Origin: Pseudomonadota bacterium
GTDB taxonomy: Bacteria; Pseudomonadota; Gammaproteobacteria; Burkholderiales; Burkholderiaceae
Reading direction: 5' to 3'
DNA length: 35,051 bases
Assembly (NCBI GenBank): GCA_029777935.1
Contig: JAKORH010000136.1
Location: 1-35,051, forward strand
Below are positions 24,101 through 32,624 of the stretch, one piece after another. The position numbers and the translations under genes are program-made. Each line of letters opens with the position of its first letter. Positions within the stretch are counted from its first letter, which is position 1. The notes under the pieces were generated by a model. The model worked only from the letters and a program-made list of their open reading frames with translations, had not been told where the DNA came from and did not search any database.

Positions 24101-24387
24101 AACGAAATCCCCACATCGGTTCCGACTTCGACGACTTCTTGCACGAGGAGGGCATCCTCGATGAGGCCCAGGCTGTTGCCGTCAAGCGCGTGCTGGCGCA
24201 TCAACTCGAACAGGGAATGAAGGCCAGGAATCTGACCAAGACGGCGATGGCCAAGCGCATGGGGACGACGCGCGCGCAGCTAGACCGTCTGCTTGACCCC
24301 GATAACCCGTCTGCAACCTTGGCGTCGCTGGTGAAGGCGGCGAATGCTGTGGGCAAGCGCGTGAAGATTTCCTTGGTCAATGCCTGA
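24097..24387 (+). CDS. XRE-family antitoxin (HigA-like)
   Basis: 96 residues with a Cro/C1-type helix-turn-helix in the C-terminal half: [24 protein letters not shown], then [20 protein letters not shown]. The acidic N-terminal helix ([20 protein letters not shown]) is usual in antitoxins paired with Gp49-like toxins. It should neutralise the upstream toxin and autorepress the pair's promoter. It overlaps the toxin gene by four bases. It is followed by a 40-bp gap and then a second copy of the palindrome that carries the start of the DppF-like gene. Confidence 0.85.
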   Translation: MKRNPHIGSDFDDFLHEEGILDEAQAVAVKRVLAHQLEQGMKARNLTKTAMAKRMGTTRAQLDRLLDPDNPSATLASLVKAANAVGKRVKISLVNA

Positions 24388-24429
24388 ACATCGGAATGTG
24401 ACAGGCGCCCATGGTCGAGCGCACCGCAC

Positions 24430-24500
24430 GTCGTCCCGGCGCAGGCCGGGACCCAATTCTTCAGTGCCGCAACTTCGGCCCCAGCCTGCGCCGGGGCGAC
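24430..24500. repeat. Palindromic repeat (GTCGTCCCGGCGCAGGC family) before the DppF-like gene
   Basis: 17-bp arms GTCGTCCCGGCGCAGGC (24430-24446) and GCCTGCGCCGGGGCGAC (24484-24500), complementary except for one G-U-type position. The element ends five bases before the ATG of the DppF-like gene, so the start codon follows the hairpin almost directly. Confidence 0.85.
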
Positions 24501-24505
24501 GAGCG

Positions 24506-24534
<29 letters not shown>
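24452..24534 (+). repeat. 83-bp imperfect direct repeat, right copy (intact ATPase start)
   Basis: Partner of 23608-23690 (75 of 83 identical). Here the ATG at 24506 opens the full-length DppF-like gene. The two copies bracket the toxin-antitoxin pair at a distance of 844 bp. Confidence 0.85.
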
Positions 24535-25480
<946 letters not shown>

Positions 25481-25484
25481 GCGC

Positions 25485-26021
25485 ATGAGAAGCGCCTTGC
25501 TCGTGATCGACGTGCAGCGCGGCCTGTGCGAAGGCGAGCGGCCGGCCTTCGGGGCCGAGCAGGTGATCGAGCGGATCAACCGCATCGCGGCGAAAGCGCG
25601 CGCGGCCAGCGCGCCGGTGATCTTCGTGCAGCACGAGGCCGCGACCGAACTGCAGTACGGCACCGATGCGTGGCAACTGGCGCGCGGCCTGGAGGTCGAG
25701 CCCGGCGACCTGCGCGTCCGCAAGACGACGTGTGATTCGTTCCACCGCACCGAACTGGAGCAAATCCTCAAGCAGCGCGCGGTGACGCAGCTCGTGATCT
25801 GCGGCAAGCACACCGAATTCTGCGTCGACACGACCGTGCGCCGCGCGCTGGCGCTCGGCTACGAGGTCGTGCTGGTGGCGGACGCACACACTACCGAGGA
25901 CCGGCCGCATCTGACCGCGGCGCAGATCATCCGGCACCACAACGAGACGCTGGCGAATATCGAGAGCTTTGGGGTGCGGGCGCGCGTCGTCGCGGCCGAT
26001 GGCGTGCGCTTCGCGGATTGA
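25485..26021 (+). CDS. Isochorismatase-like cysteine hydrolase
   Basis: 178 residues with the catalytic triad of the family: D9 in LLVIDVQRGL, K80 in RVRKTTCDSF and C113 in KHTEFCVDTTVRRAL. It also has the cis-peptide-type region VICGKHTEFCVDT and VVLVADAHTT. Relatives hydrolyse amide or imide bonds (nicotinamide, N-carbamoyl sarcosine, peroxyureidoacrylate) or ester-like bonds; the substrate cannot be read from sequence. It starts four bases after the ABC ATPase stop and is surely co-transcribed, so an imported small amide or peptide derivative is a reasonable substrate guess. It is followed by 183 bp in which I see no gene. Confidence 0.88.
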   Translation: MRSALLVIDVQRGLCEGERPAFGAEQVIERINRIAAKARAASAPVIFVQHEAATELQYGTDAWQLARGLEVEPGDLRVRKTTCDSFHRTELEQILKQRAVTQLVICGKHTEFCVDTTVRRALALGYEVVLVADAHTTEDRPHLTAAQIIRHHNETLANIESFGVRARVVAADGVRFAD

Positions 26022-26204
26022 AGCGGCGCTGCGAGGTCGTCACTCGACGTAGCAAGCAGTTTGGAGGTTTCGCAATCGGCTTTCGGCCAGTCAGACGATG
26101 CCTGACCGAAGAGCGGTCGCTCGCCAGCGTGGCCTGCCGCTAGCAGCGAGGAGCCGAGGGACGCACCATCAAGCGAACGCTCTCGCACCAGCGCGCTCGG
26201 CTTT

Positions 26205-27149
26205 TCACCGTCGGCTTGTCGCCTCCAGCGCGGCGCGCCGCTGCAAGCCGGAAAAGGTCGTCATCACAACTGAACGAACCCATCGAGCGCCGGGTTCGTT
26301 CGTCAGGCGAAGGCTCCAGAAGTAGGACAGGGGCACCGGCGCAATGGGCACCGGCGGTTCCACTGCACTCAGATTCGAGCGCTCCAGCAATTCCTCGGAC
26401 AGGAGGAGCGGCAAGGTCGCGAGCATGTCGGTACGCGCCAGCAAGTCGGGCACGCACGAGAAATGCGGAACCCGCGCGCCGATCGTCCGCTTGACGTTCC
26501 CTTCGGCGATAGCGGTATCCAAAGTCGTACGCTGCCGGTCGCCAAGCATCACCTGGACGTGCGGCCACCGGCGCCATTCGTCGAGGCCCCAGGCCGCAAG
26601 GGCGGGATGATTCTTGCGCAGGTAGGTCCAGACCTTCAGCGCGCCGGCGTCGTGTCGTTCGATCCCGTCCGGAACGATCGTTGCCGAGCTCAGGAGGGCG
26701 ACGTCCACCTGCCCGTCGGCGATCGCCGTCGGCGTTGCCGAACCAGGTGTCAGCCACTCAACCGCGACACGCGGCGCTTCCTTGTGGATCCTGGCCATAA
26801 CCTCGGGCAAGACCGAAGGCGTGAAGTCCGAGACCGCGACCCTGAACGTCCGTTCACTCGTCGCGGGCTCGAAGTGCTGAGGCAGCGCAGCGACGCGCTG
26901 GATGCTGCGCAGGATCGGCCGGATGTCTTCGACCAGCTGCAGCGCGAACGAGCTCGGCACCATGGCGCCGCCCACCTTGATCAACAACGGATCGCCCAGT
27001 TGCTCGCGCAAGCGTGCCAAGGAATGACTGATCGCCGACTGCGTTCGCGACAGGCGCTCGGCCGCGCGCGTGACGCTGCCCTCGGTCATCACGACCTCGA
27101 AAGTCACGAGGAGGTTAAGGTCCAGGTGGGCCAAATTGATTTCATTCAT
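26205..27149 (-). CDS. LysR-family transcriptional regulator
   Basis: 314 residues. The N-terminal winged helix-turn-helix (about 8-66) reads DLNLLVTFEVVMTEGSVTRA AERL with SRTQSAISHSLARLREQLGD. The effector-binding domain follows from about 95 (RTFRVAVSDFTPSVLPEVMA). The sequence style resembles NodD/NahR-like LysR regulators. It is divergent from a cupin gene across an 80-bp gap, the usual arrangement for a LysR regulator controlling its neighbour; the effector is unknown. The start is ATG at 27149. The C-terminus is normal length. Confidence 0.92.
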   Translation of the reverse strand: MNEINLAHLDLNLLVTFEVVMTEGSVTRAAERLSRTQSAISHSLARLREQLGDPLLIKVGGAMVPSSFALQLVEDIRPILRSIQRVAALPQHFEPATSERTFRVAVSDFTPSVLPEVMARIHKEAPRVAVEWLTPGSATPTAIADGQVDVALLSSATIVPDGIERHDAGALKVWTYLRKNHPALAAWGLDEWRRWPHVQVMLGDRQRTTLDTAIAEGNVKRTIGARVPHFSCVPDLLARTDMLATLPLLLSEELLERSNLSAVEPPVPIAPVPLSYFWSLRLTNEPGARWVRSVVMTTFSGLQRRAALEATSRR

Positions 27150-27229
27150 GGCGCATGCACCCTATTCGTTGGACAGATGATGCTCTGACGACGAGGATTC
27201 GGTCACCCAACACCCACAAGGAGACCGAG
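27150..27229. promoter_or_regulatory. LysR/cupin divergent control region
   Basis: An 80-bp gap between two divergent starts must hold both promoters and, by family precedent, a LysR box. It is relatively AT-rich for this window. I could not single out one T-N11-A palindrome with confidence. AAGGAGA at 27218-27224 is the cupin ribosome site. Confidence 0.45.
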
Positions 27230-27676
27230 ATGAAGGCCGAACCTTTCGTCGTGTCACCCAAGACCTACGACCCCGCGCTCAACGTGCTGGGCGTAAGCGT
27301 TACCGTGCTGGCGTCGAATGTCCAGACGCAAGGCTATGAGATCACGCTGCAGTCGGGCGGCGAGGGCGTCGGGCCGCCGCCCCATCGACACGACTGGGAC
27401 GAATCGTTCTTCGTTCTCAGCGGCAGCGTGGAGTTCAGCATCGACGGCAAGGGCGGCCTGTGCGGCCCCGGCACGCTGGTGCATCTGCCCGCGGGCACGG
27501 TGCACGGCTTTCGCTTCGGCGCCGGGGGCGGCGAGATGTTCGAGATCACCGGCCAGGGCGGCAACGCCACGCGGATGTTCGCCCACGTGAGTCGCGAAGT
27601 TCCGCCTGGTCCGCCCGACGTCCCGGCGTTGACGGCGCTGCTTCAGCAGAACGGCGTCACCCTCATGCTCGGATGA
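27230..27676 (+). CDS. Cupin-domain protein
   Basis: 148 residues with one cupin barrel. Motif 1 is PPHRHDWDESFFVLSGSVEF, giving metal ligands H52, H54 and E58. Motif 2 is HLPAGTVHGFRFG, giving H92. Small single-domain cupins of this kind bind a metal and act as isomerases, dioxygenases or sensor-like proteins; the reaction is not predictable here. ATG 27230 has a strong AAGGAGA six bases upstream. The stop overlaps the start of the next, broken, ORF by four bases (ATGA), showing that they were a translationally coupled pair. Regulation by the divergent LysR protein is likely. Confidence 0.85.
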   Translation: MKAEPFVVSPKTYDPALNVLGVSVTVLASNVQTQGYEITLQSGGEGVGPPPHRHDWDESFFVLSGSVEFSIDGKGGLCGPGTLVHLPAGTVHGFRFGAGGGEMFEITGQGGNATRMFAHVSREVPPGPPDVPALTALLQQNGVTLMLG

Positions 27677-28397
27677 GCGCGATGAAGATCAGGACCCTTG
27701 CACTTATGGCGGCCATCGCGATCGGGGTGCTCACCGGCAGCCCGGCGCAGGCGCTGCCGAACCGCCCGCTGATCCCGGACGCCGTCGACACCACGCACGC
27801 TACCCAGCAGGCGGCCGCATCTTTCCGCTCGTTCTTCGCGGCGCGCTGGTCGCCTTCATCGACACGCCCGAACTGTTCGGCAGCGAGATCCGCATCCTGG
27901 CGGCCATCGACATGAAGGACGGCAAGGTCGTGCGCTGGATCGACTACTGGGACGGCTGGCATTTCGGCTCCGACCTGGCAGCGAAGATGCACTCGCGGTC
28001 CGACAGGTTCCCCACGGACTTCAGGGAGGCCTCGGTCGCCGACAACGCTTCGGCGACGATTCGTGCGGTCGCGGTCAAGCTGCACGCAGCCTTCGCCGGC
28101 AACTACGCCACCGCCGCAGCGGCGCTGCTTGGCAGCGATGCGGTCTACGAGGACATGACTTTGCGCGCGCAGGTGCTCGGCAAGCTGGCCATCGAGCGCA
28201 ATCTCGGGCGCGCGCTGAGTCGGTTGCCCTACGATTTTGTCGTGCAAGTACGCCGCGCGCTCGCCCCGACACCGACGACCGCGGATCAGCCCCCAGCCAG
28301 CGCTTTCCGCATCGAACCGAATCTCTTGCGGTACTGCGCCGGCGTTAGGTTGACGTGGCGGCGAAACAGCCGCCCGAAGAAACCGGCGTCCTCGTAG
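27673..28397 (+). pseudogene. Decayed NTF2-like (SnoaL-type) secreted protein gene
   Basis: The gene starts well: ATG 27673 overlapping the cupin stop, then a signal peptide (KIRTLALMAAIAIGVLTGSP, cleavage near AQA) and HATQQAAASFRSFFAA. At about 27835-27845 the sensible reading jumps to another frame, which continues GALVAFIDTPELFGSEIRIL AAID and DGKVVRWIDYWDGWHFGSDL. In relatives, about 50 residues of the NTF2-like core separate these two pieces, so this is an internal deletion with frame change rather than a single-base slip. The original frame stops at 27915. The second frame later reads LHAAFAGNYATAAAALLG and GRALSRLPY, then loses similarity and runs into the antisense of the AraC-type gene. 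I infer a non-functional remnant. Confidence 0.65.
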
Positions 28398-29317
28398 CCG
28401 ACTTCGTTGGCGATCGCCTCGACCGGCTGCTCGGTGGATTCGAGCATGTGCTTGGCCTCCTCCAAACGCAGCGTGTGCACGTATTCGAGCGGCGCCATCC
28501 CCGTGGCCTGCTGAAAGCGCCGCTTGAACGACCGTTCTGCCAGGCGGCTGTGGCGCGCCATCGCGGCGACCGGTGAGCGCTCCTTGTAGTGCTCCGCGAT
28601 CCAGGTCTGGCAGCGCGCGATCACCGCATCCTCGACCTGACGGGAGCGCGCCAGGCGCGCGAAAGGCTGCTGGCCGATGTCGTGCCAATCGATCAGGTTG
28701 ATCCGTGCGACCTGCATCGCGGCTTCGATGCCGACCGTGCGCGCGATCAGGTACAGCGCAAGATCCAGCCAGGTCGTGCCGCCGCCCGCCATCACCAGCC
28801 GCTGCCCCTCGCCCGAGACCACGAGCGCTCGCTGCGCGTGCACCGTCACGTTCGGATAGCGCCGGCGCAAAACGTCGCAATAGGCCCAGTGCGTGGTCGC
28901 GCTCCAGCCGTCGAGCAGTCCCGCCTCGGCGAACAGGATCGCGCCCGAGCAGGCGCTGGCAAGCGTGGCGCCGCGCGCATGGCTGCGCTTGAGCCAGTCG
29001 ATCTCGGCGGTGAAGCGACCTGCGACGGGTTCACCCGGCGGGACGGCTACCTCGGGCACGCAGACGACATCGGCATCGATCGCGTCTTCCAGCGTCGCAT
29101 CGGCAGTGACCTCGACGTCGTTATAGACGCGAAACGCACCGCGCCGTGCCGCCACGATGCGCGGCCGTATCAGCGATGGTCCGGGTGTGCCGTCGACGAT
29201 CACGCCCCAGTCACGTCCGGCGCTGCAGAACTGGTCGTACATGCCGTAGATGACCGAGGCCGAAGCCTCCGGCATCGCGAGGATATCGACGGTCACGATC
29301 GACGCGCGGTCGTTCAT
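28286..29317 (-). CDS. GlxA-type AraC-family transcriptional regulator (DJ-1/PfpI domain plus HTH)
   Basis: 343 residues. The N-terminal half is a DJ-1/PfpI-like glutamine-amidotransferase fold (about 5-170) with the elbow motif ATLASACSGAILFAEAGLL. The C-terminal half has two AraC helix-turn-helix units (about 230-330): RSPVAAMARHSRLAERSFKR RF, TGMAPLEYVHTLRLEEAKHM, VEAIANEVGYEDAGFFGRLF RR, and LTPAQYRKRFG. Such regulators usually sense small metabolites and control neighbouring catabolic genes. ATG 29317 with GGAG eight bases upstream is chosen over GTG 29326. It is divergent from the desaturase-type gene across 186 bp, a plausible target. Confidence 0.92.
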   Translation of the reverse strand: MNDRASIVTVDILAMPEASASVIYGMYDQFCSAGRDWGVIVDGTPGPSLIRPRIVAARRGAFRVYNDVEVTADATLEDAIDADVVCVPEVAVPPGEPVAGRFTAEIDWLKRSHARGATLASACSGAILFAEAGLLDGWSATTHWAYCDVLRRRYPNVTVHAQRALVVSGEGQRLVMAGGGTTWLDLALYLIARTVGIEAAMQVARINLIDWHDIGQQPFARLARSRQVEDAVIARCQTWIAEHYKERSPVAAMARHSRLAERSFKRRFQQATGMAPLEYVHTLRLEEAKHMLESTEQPVEAIANEVGYEDAGFFGRLFRRHVNLTPAQYRKRFGSMRKALAGG

Positions 29318-29503
29318 GTCGGGCACTCCGTGTGGTGGCGGATCGTACGCCCGCCTTCGCGCGCAACGCGCGCAGCCGAGACGCCCGCTGATCGACCGGC
29401 GCTGGCAGAAACGTCCTATCGCTTGCCGAATCGGCTTTAGTCGATCGGCGACGGAGCTCCTACAGTGCGCGCCATCTCGAGCCCCAACCGAATGGAGCGT
29501 CCC

Positions 29504-30307
29504 ATGGCTTCACCCCTTGACCTGCTGCTCGACCCGCTCTCGCTCACCGTCATCGCGATCTACGGCGCGCTCGTGCTGTGGGAGGCCGTCGCCCCGGCGC
29601 GCGCGCTGCCCGTGATCCCCGGCTGGAAGCTGCGCGGCCTGCTGGCCTTTGTCGCGTACTTCTTTCTTTCCTCGTATCTGCCGCTCCTGTGGGCGGATTC
29701 GCTCGCCCGCGTGCCGCCGATCGACCTGACCGCGGTGGGTACCTGGTCCGGCGCGCTGGTCGGCGTGCTGGTCTACGAATTCGGTGCGTACCTCTATCAC
29801 CGGTCGATGCACGCGTCGAACCTGCTGTGGCGGGGCCTGCACCAGATGCACCACAGCGCCGAGCGTCTCGATACGTTCTCCGCGTTCTGGTTCAGCCCGC
29901 TCGACATGATCGGCTGGACTGCCGTCACGAGCGTCGCGCTGACGGTCGTCGGCCTGACACCGCAGGCAACGACCGTGGCGCTGCTGGCGATCACCTTCCT
30001 CGGGATCTTCCAGCACAGCAACATCCGCACGCCGCGCTGGCTCGGCTACCTGATCCAGCGCCCGGAAAGCCACTCGTTCCACCACGAGCGCGGCGTGCAC
30101 GCGCGCAATTACGCCGACCTGCCGCTGTACGACATCCTGTTCGGCACTTTCCACAACCCGCGTGACTTCGCGCCCGCGACCGGCTTCTGGGACGGCGCTT
30201 CGCGAGAGATTCCCGCGATGCTGGCGTTCCGAGACGTTTCGCATCCGGCACCGGCCAACGTCGGGTGGAGCGACGGGTTGGGCGTTACGCGCGAAGTGCG
30301 GCGATGA
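29504..30307 (+). CDS. Sterol desaturase / fatty acid hydroxylase family membrane protein
   Basis: 267 residues with several membrane helices and the eight-His di-iron motif set: H99 and H103 in HRSMH, H113, H116 and H117 in HQMHH, H171 in FQHSN, and H190, H193 and H194 in HSFHH. These enzymes use O2 and a di-iron centre to hydroxylate or desaturate lipid substrates in the membrane; the actual substrate (carotenoid, fatty acid, hopanoid) is not evident. ATG 29504 follows GGAG seven bases upstream. It is divergent from the GlxA-type regulator. The 3' end overlaps the convergent hicA gene by 23 bp. Confidence 0.9.
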   Translation: MASPLDLLLDPLSLTVIAIYGALVLWEAVAPARALPVIPGWKLRGLLAFVAYFFLSSYLPLLWADSLARVPPIDLTAVGTWSGALVGVLVYEFGAYLYHRSMHASNLLWRGLHQMHHSAERLDTFSAFWFSPLDMIGWTAVTSVALTVVGLTPQATTVALLAITFLGIFQHSNIRTPRWLGYLIQRPESHSFHHERGVHARNYADLPLYDILFGTFHNPRDFAPATGFWDGASREIPAMLAFRDVSHPAPANVGWSDGLGVTREVRR

Positions 30308-30506
30308 ACTCTTCGGCCGATACATCAGCCTGGCGCAACACACCAGCGAGCGTGCCGACTTTTACCTCACGGTGCATAGGGACGACACACCCCTTGGACT
30401 CGCGCCGCAAGATGACATGGCTACCGCTTTGACGAACCCTGGCGAAGCCCAGATGCTCGAGGGCGCGCACTACCTCAGCCCCCGACACATGGGGCAGCTT
30501 AGGCAT
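30285..30506 (-). CDS. hicA: HicA-type mRNA interferase toxin
   Basis: 73 residues with the double-stranded-RNA-binding-like HicA fold signature: LPHVSGAEVVRALEHLGFAR VRQSGSHVIL, with catalytic H30, and VVPMHREVKVGTLAGVLRQA. HicA cleaves mRNA and arrests growth when not bound by HicB. It is the downstream gene of a hicB-hicA pair on the minus strand, overlapping hicB by eight bases. Its 3' end overlaps the convergent desaturase-type gene by 23 bp. Confidence 0.88.
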   Translation of the reverse strand: MPKLPHVSGAEVVRALEHLGFARVRQSGSHVILRRESKGCVVPMHREVKVGTLAGVLRQADVSAEEFIAALRA

Positions 30507-30711
30507 TCGCGGGCTCTGGAACCGTGAAGACCGTGACTACAGGATGTCCGGCGACAGGGAGCGGGAACTCCGACAGGTACAAAGCAGTGGCCTCTCGGAG
30601 ATTGGCCACTGCTTCCTCGATGGTTTCCCCCTGCGTTGTGGTCCCGGTTTCGGGATTGAGCGCAACAAAGCCGCCCTCTTCGGCCGGTGTGAGAACCGCG
30701 GTCAGTTCCAT
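30499..30711 (-). CDS. hicB: HicB-type antitoxin
   Basis: 70 residues covering the partial RNase H-like HicB fold: MELTAVLTPAEEGGFVALNP, TTTQGETIEEAVANLREATA LYL and a short C-terminal strand. There is no added DNA-binding domain, so this is the short HicB form. It precedes hicA in transcription, as in E. coli-reversed hicBA loci. ATG 30711 has AGGTG eight bases upstream. The longer in-frame reading to 31140 runs antisense through the methyltransferase gene and is not credible. Confidence 0.85.
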   Translation of the reverse strand: MELTAVLTPAEEGGFVALNPETGTTTQGETIEEAVANLREATALYLSEFPLPVAGHPVVTVFTVPEPANA

Positions 30712-30807
30712 GGGGCACCTCTCATCGCTATGTGCGCGGATTGTCGCAGAACGGTTCTCGTGACGCCCAACTCGAATTGATCCGAAACGCAAACCAGGAA
30801 ATCCGCC

Positions 30808-31790
30808 ATGACCAAGTACCGTCATCGACTGCCGCAACTCAAAGACCGCCTGTTCATGACCGACGCCGGACTGGAGACCACGCTCGTGTTTCACGAGGGC
30901 ATCGATCTTCCCTGTTCGCCGCGTTCGATCTGCTGAAGAACGACGAGGGACTTGCGCACCTGCGCCGCTACTACCTCCGCTATGCGCAGATGGCGCAGGC
31001 ATTCGGGCTCGGACTCGTTCTCGAGAGCCCGACCTGGCGCGCCAACGCGGACTGGGGCAAGAAGCTCGGCTACGACTCCAAGCAACTGGCCAGCGCCAAC
31101 CGCAAGGCGATCGGCCTGATGCTCGAAATCCGCGCCGCATACGAGACGCCTGCGCATCGCATCGTGGTGAGCGGCAACCTCGGTCCGCGTGGCGACGGCT
31201 ATCGGGCCGATGCGCGGATGAGCATCAGTGAGGCGCGCGCGTATCACGGCGTGCAGATCCGCACGTTCGCCCAGACCGACGCCGACATGGTCGCCGCTTT
31301 CACCATGAACTACGTCGAGGAAGCGATCGGCATCGTGCAGGCGGCGCGCGCGGCCGCGATGCCGGTGGCGATCTCCTTCACGCTGGAAACGAACGGGCGA
31401 CTGCCGTCCGGCAATTCGCTGCAGGAAGCGATCGAGTCGACCGACGCGGCGACCGCCGGCTACGCGGCCTACTACATGATCAACTGCGCGCATCCCGCGC
31501 ATTTCGAGCACGTGCTCCGCGGCGCCGGCGCCTGGCGCGACCGCATCCGCGGACTGCGTGCGAATGCATCGAAGCGCAGCCACGCCGAACTGGATGAAGC
31601 GGTGGATCTCGACGCCGGCGATCCGGCCGAACTCGGCGGCGAGTACGTGGGTCTGCGCCGTTGGCTGCCGTGGTTGTCTGTAGTCGGTGGCTGCTGCGGC
31701 ACCGATCACCGGCATGTCGAGGCGATCTGCGCGCGGATGACGCAATCGCACGCGGCGGATCAGTCATTGCCGGTTGCGGCGCGGGCGTAG
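30808..31790 (+). pseudogene. Homocysteine S-methyltransferase family gene with a single-base frameshift
   Basis: ATG 30808 opens a good N-terminus (LPQLKDRLFMTDAGLETTLV FHEGIDLP), then stops at 30934-30936. Adding one C to the CCC run at 30910-30912 restores GIDLP-LFAAFDLL and joins it to a reading frame open to 31790, giving about 327 residues. The zinc-binding cysteines of the family are intact (MINCAHPAHF and VGGCCGTDHRH), and the rest is well conserved (VVSGNLGPRGDGY, PVAISFTLETNGRLPSGNSL). The family transfers methyl from S-methylmethionine or betaine-type donors to homocysteine. Because the body is undamaged, this is either a very recent mutation or a sequencing error in a short C-run. 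An alternative start downstream could still express a truncated protein lacking the first strand. Confidence 0.8.
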
Positions 31791-32090
31791 ATCGATGGGA
31801 GCCGAAAGCATTGGCGGAATCGGCTTGATCATTGTGCTCAGTGGCGCCGCGGTCGCGTGTACGTTCCTCGAGACGGGCGTGCGTGCAATGCAACCGACCG
31901 TCACCGCCACCGCGATTCAGCCACAGATGACGCCGTGTACGACGGGGAGCGCTCTCGCGGTGAGAGAGCACGCCACCGCCGCGCCGCACTCCGCATCGAA
32001 TTCATGCGACTCCCGTCCCGTGGTCGCATTGCCAAACTTCGGCCGCACGAAGCTGTCGTTTCGTTGGCGCTGACGGCCGCGAGCGCCGCG
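31791..32090. other. Intergenic region between methyltransferase and LuxR-type genes
   Basis: 300 bp with no supported gene. A weak plus-strand ORF (ATG 31795 to 32073, 92 residues) has a hydrophobic start (GIGLIIVLSGAAVACTFLET) but no ribosome site and a low-complexity remainder. I see no clear terminator or repeat. Confidence 0.4.
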
Positions 32091-32624
32091 TCAGATCATG
32101 ATCAGTCCGCGCCGCACGGCCGCGACCACCAGTTCGGCACGCGTGGCGGCGTCGAGCTTGCCGAGCAGCGAGCCGACGTGGAACTTCGCCGTGTGCTCGG
32201 AGATTCCGAGCCGCTCGGCGATCGCGCGGTTGCTGATGCCCTCGGCCACCAGCTCGAGCACGTCGAGCTCGCGCGGCGTCAGCGGCTCGATCGGTCGCGC
32301 GCGATCGGGTTCCGGTGCGCGCGGCAACTCTTCAGTGCGCGCGCTTCGTCGCAGCTCGATCACTACGGCGGTACCCGGTGCGAGCGCGAAGCGGGCGGAT
32401 TGGCCCGGCGCTTCGTAGTCGAGTACCGTCGCCGCCGCCTCGATCGTCGCACCCATCTCGATCGATTGCGCGAGCCGATGCAGTTCCTCCAACGTGATCG
32501 CCACGCGCAGGCGCGCACCGGACCGCGCGGACGCCGGCCGGCTACCGGGCGTGACAGCGTCGGCCTCCGCTTCGCTGCGGGCGCTCGCCGACGACCACTG
32601 TGATTTCGTTGCTGTTGCCGCCAC
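32091..32624 (-). CDS. LuxR/NarL-type HTH transcriptional regulator
   Basis: 177 residues. The C-terminal 65 residues form a LuxR-type helix-turn-helix: PLTPRELDVLELVAEGISNR AIAERLGISEHTAKFHVGSL LGKLDAATRAELV. The N-terminal 90 residues (ITLEELHRLAQSIEMGATIE; FALAPGTAVVIELR) match no receiver or autoinducer domain that I recognise. I use GTG 32624 because GGGAG lies six bases upstream; this makes the gene overlap the end of the protease gene by 83 bp. A later GTG at 32504 is an alternative that removes the overlap but lacks a ribosome site. Co-transcription with the protease gene is almost certain, suggesting linked function or proteolytic control. Confidence 0.78.
   Translation of the reverse strand: MAATATKSQWSSASARSEAEADAVTPGSRPASARSGARLRVAITLEELHRLAQSIEMGATIEAAATVLDYEAPGQSARFALAPGTAVVIELRRSARTEELPRAPEPDRARPIEPLTPRELDVLELVAEGISNRAIAERLGISEHTAKFHVGSLLGKLDAATRAELVVAAVRRGLIMI

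Noticed and set aside
31795..32073. 92-codon ORF after the methyltransferase pseudogene with a hydrophobic start
   Set aside because: No ribosome site, low-complexity remainder, no recognisable family.
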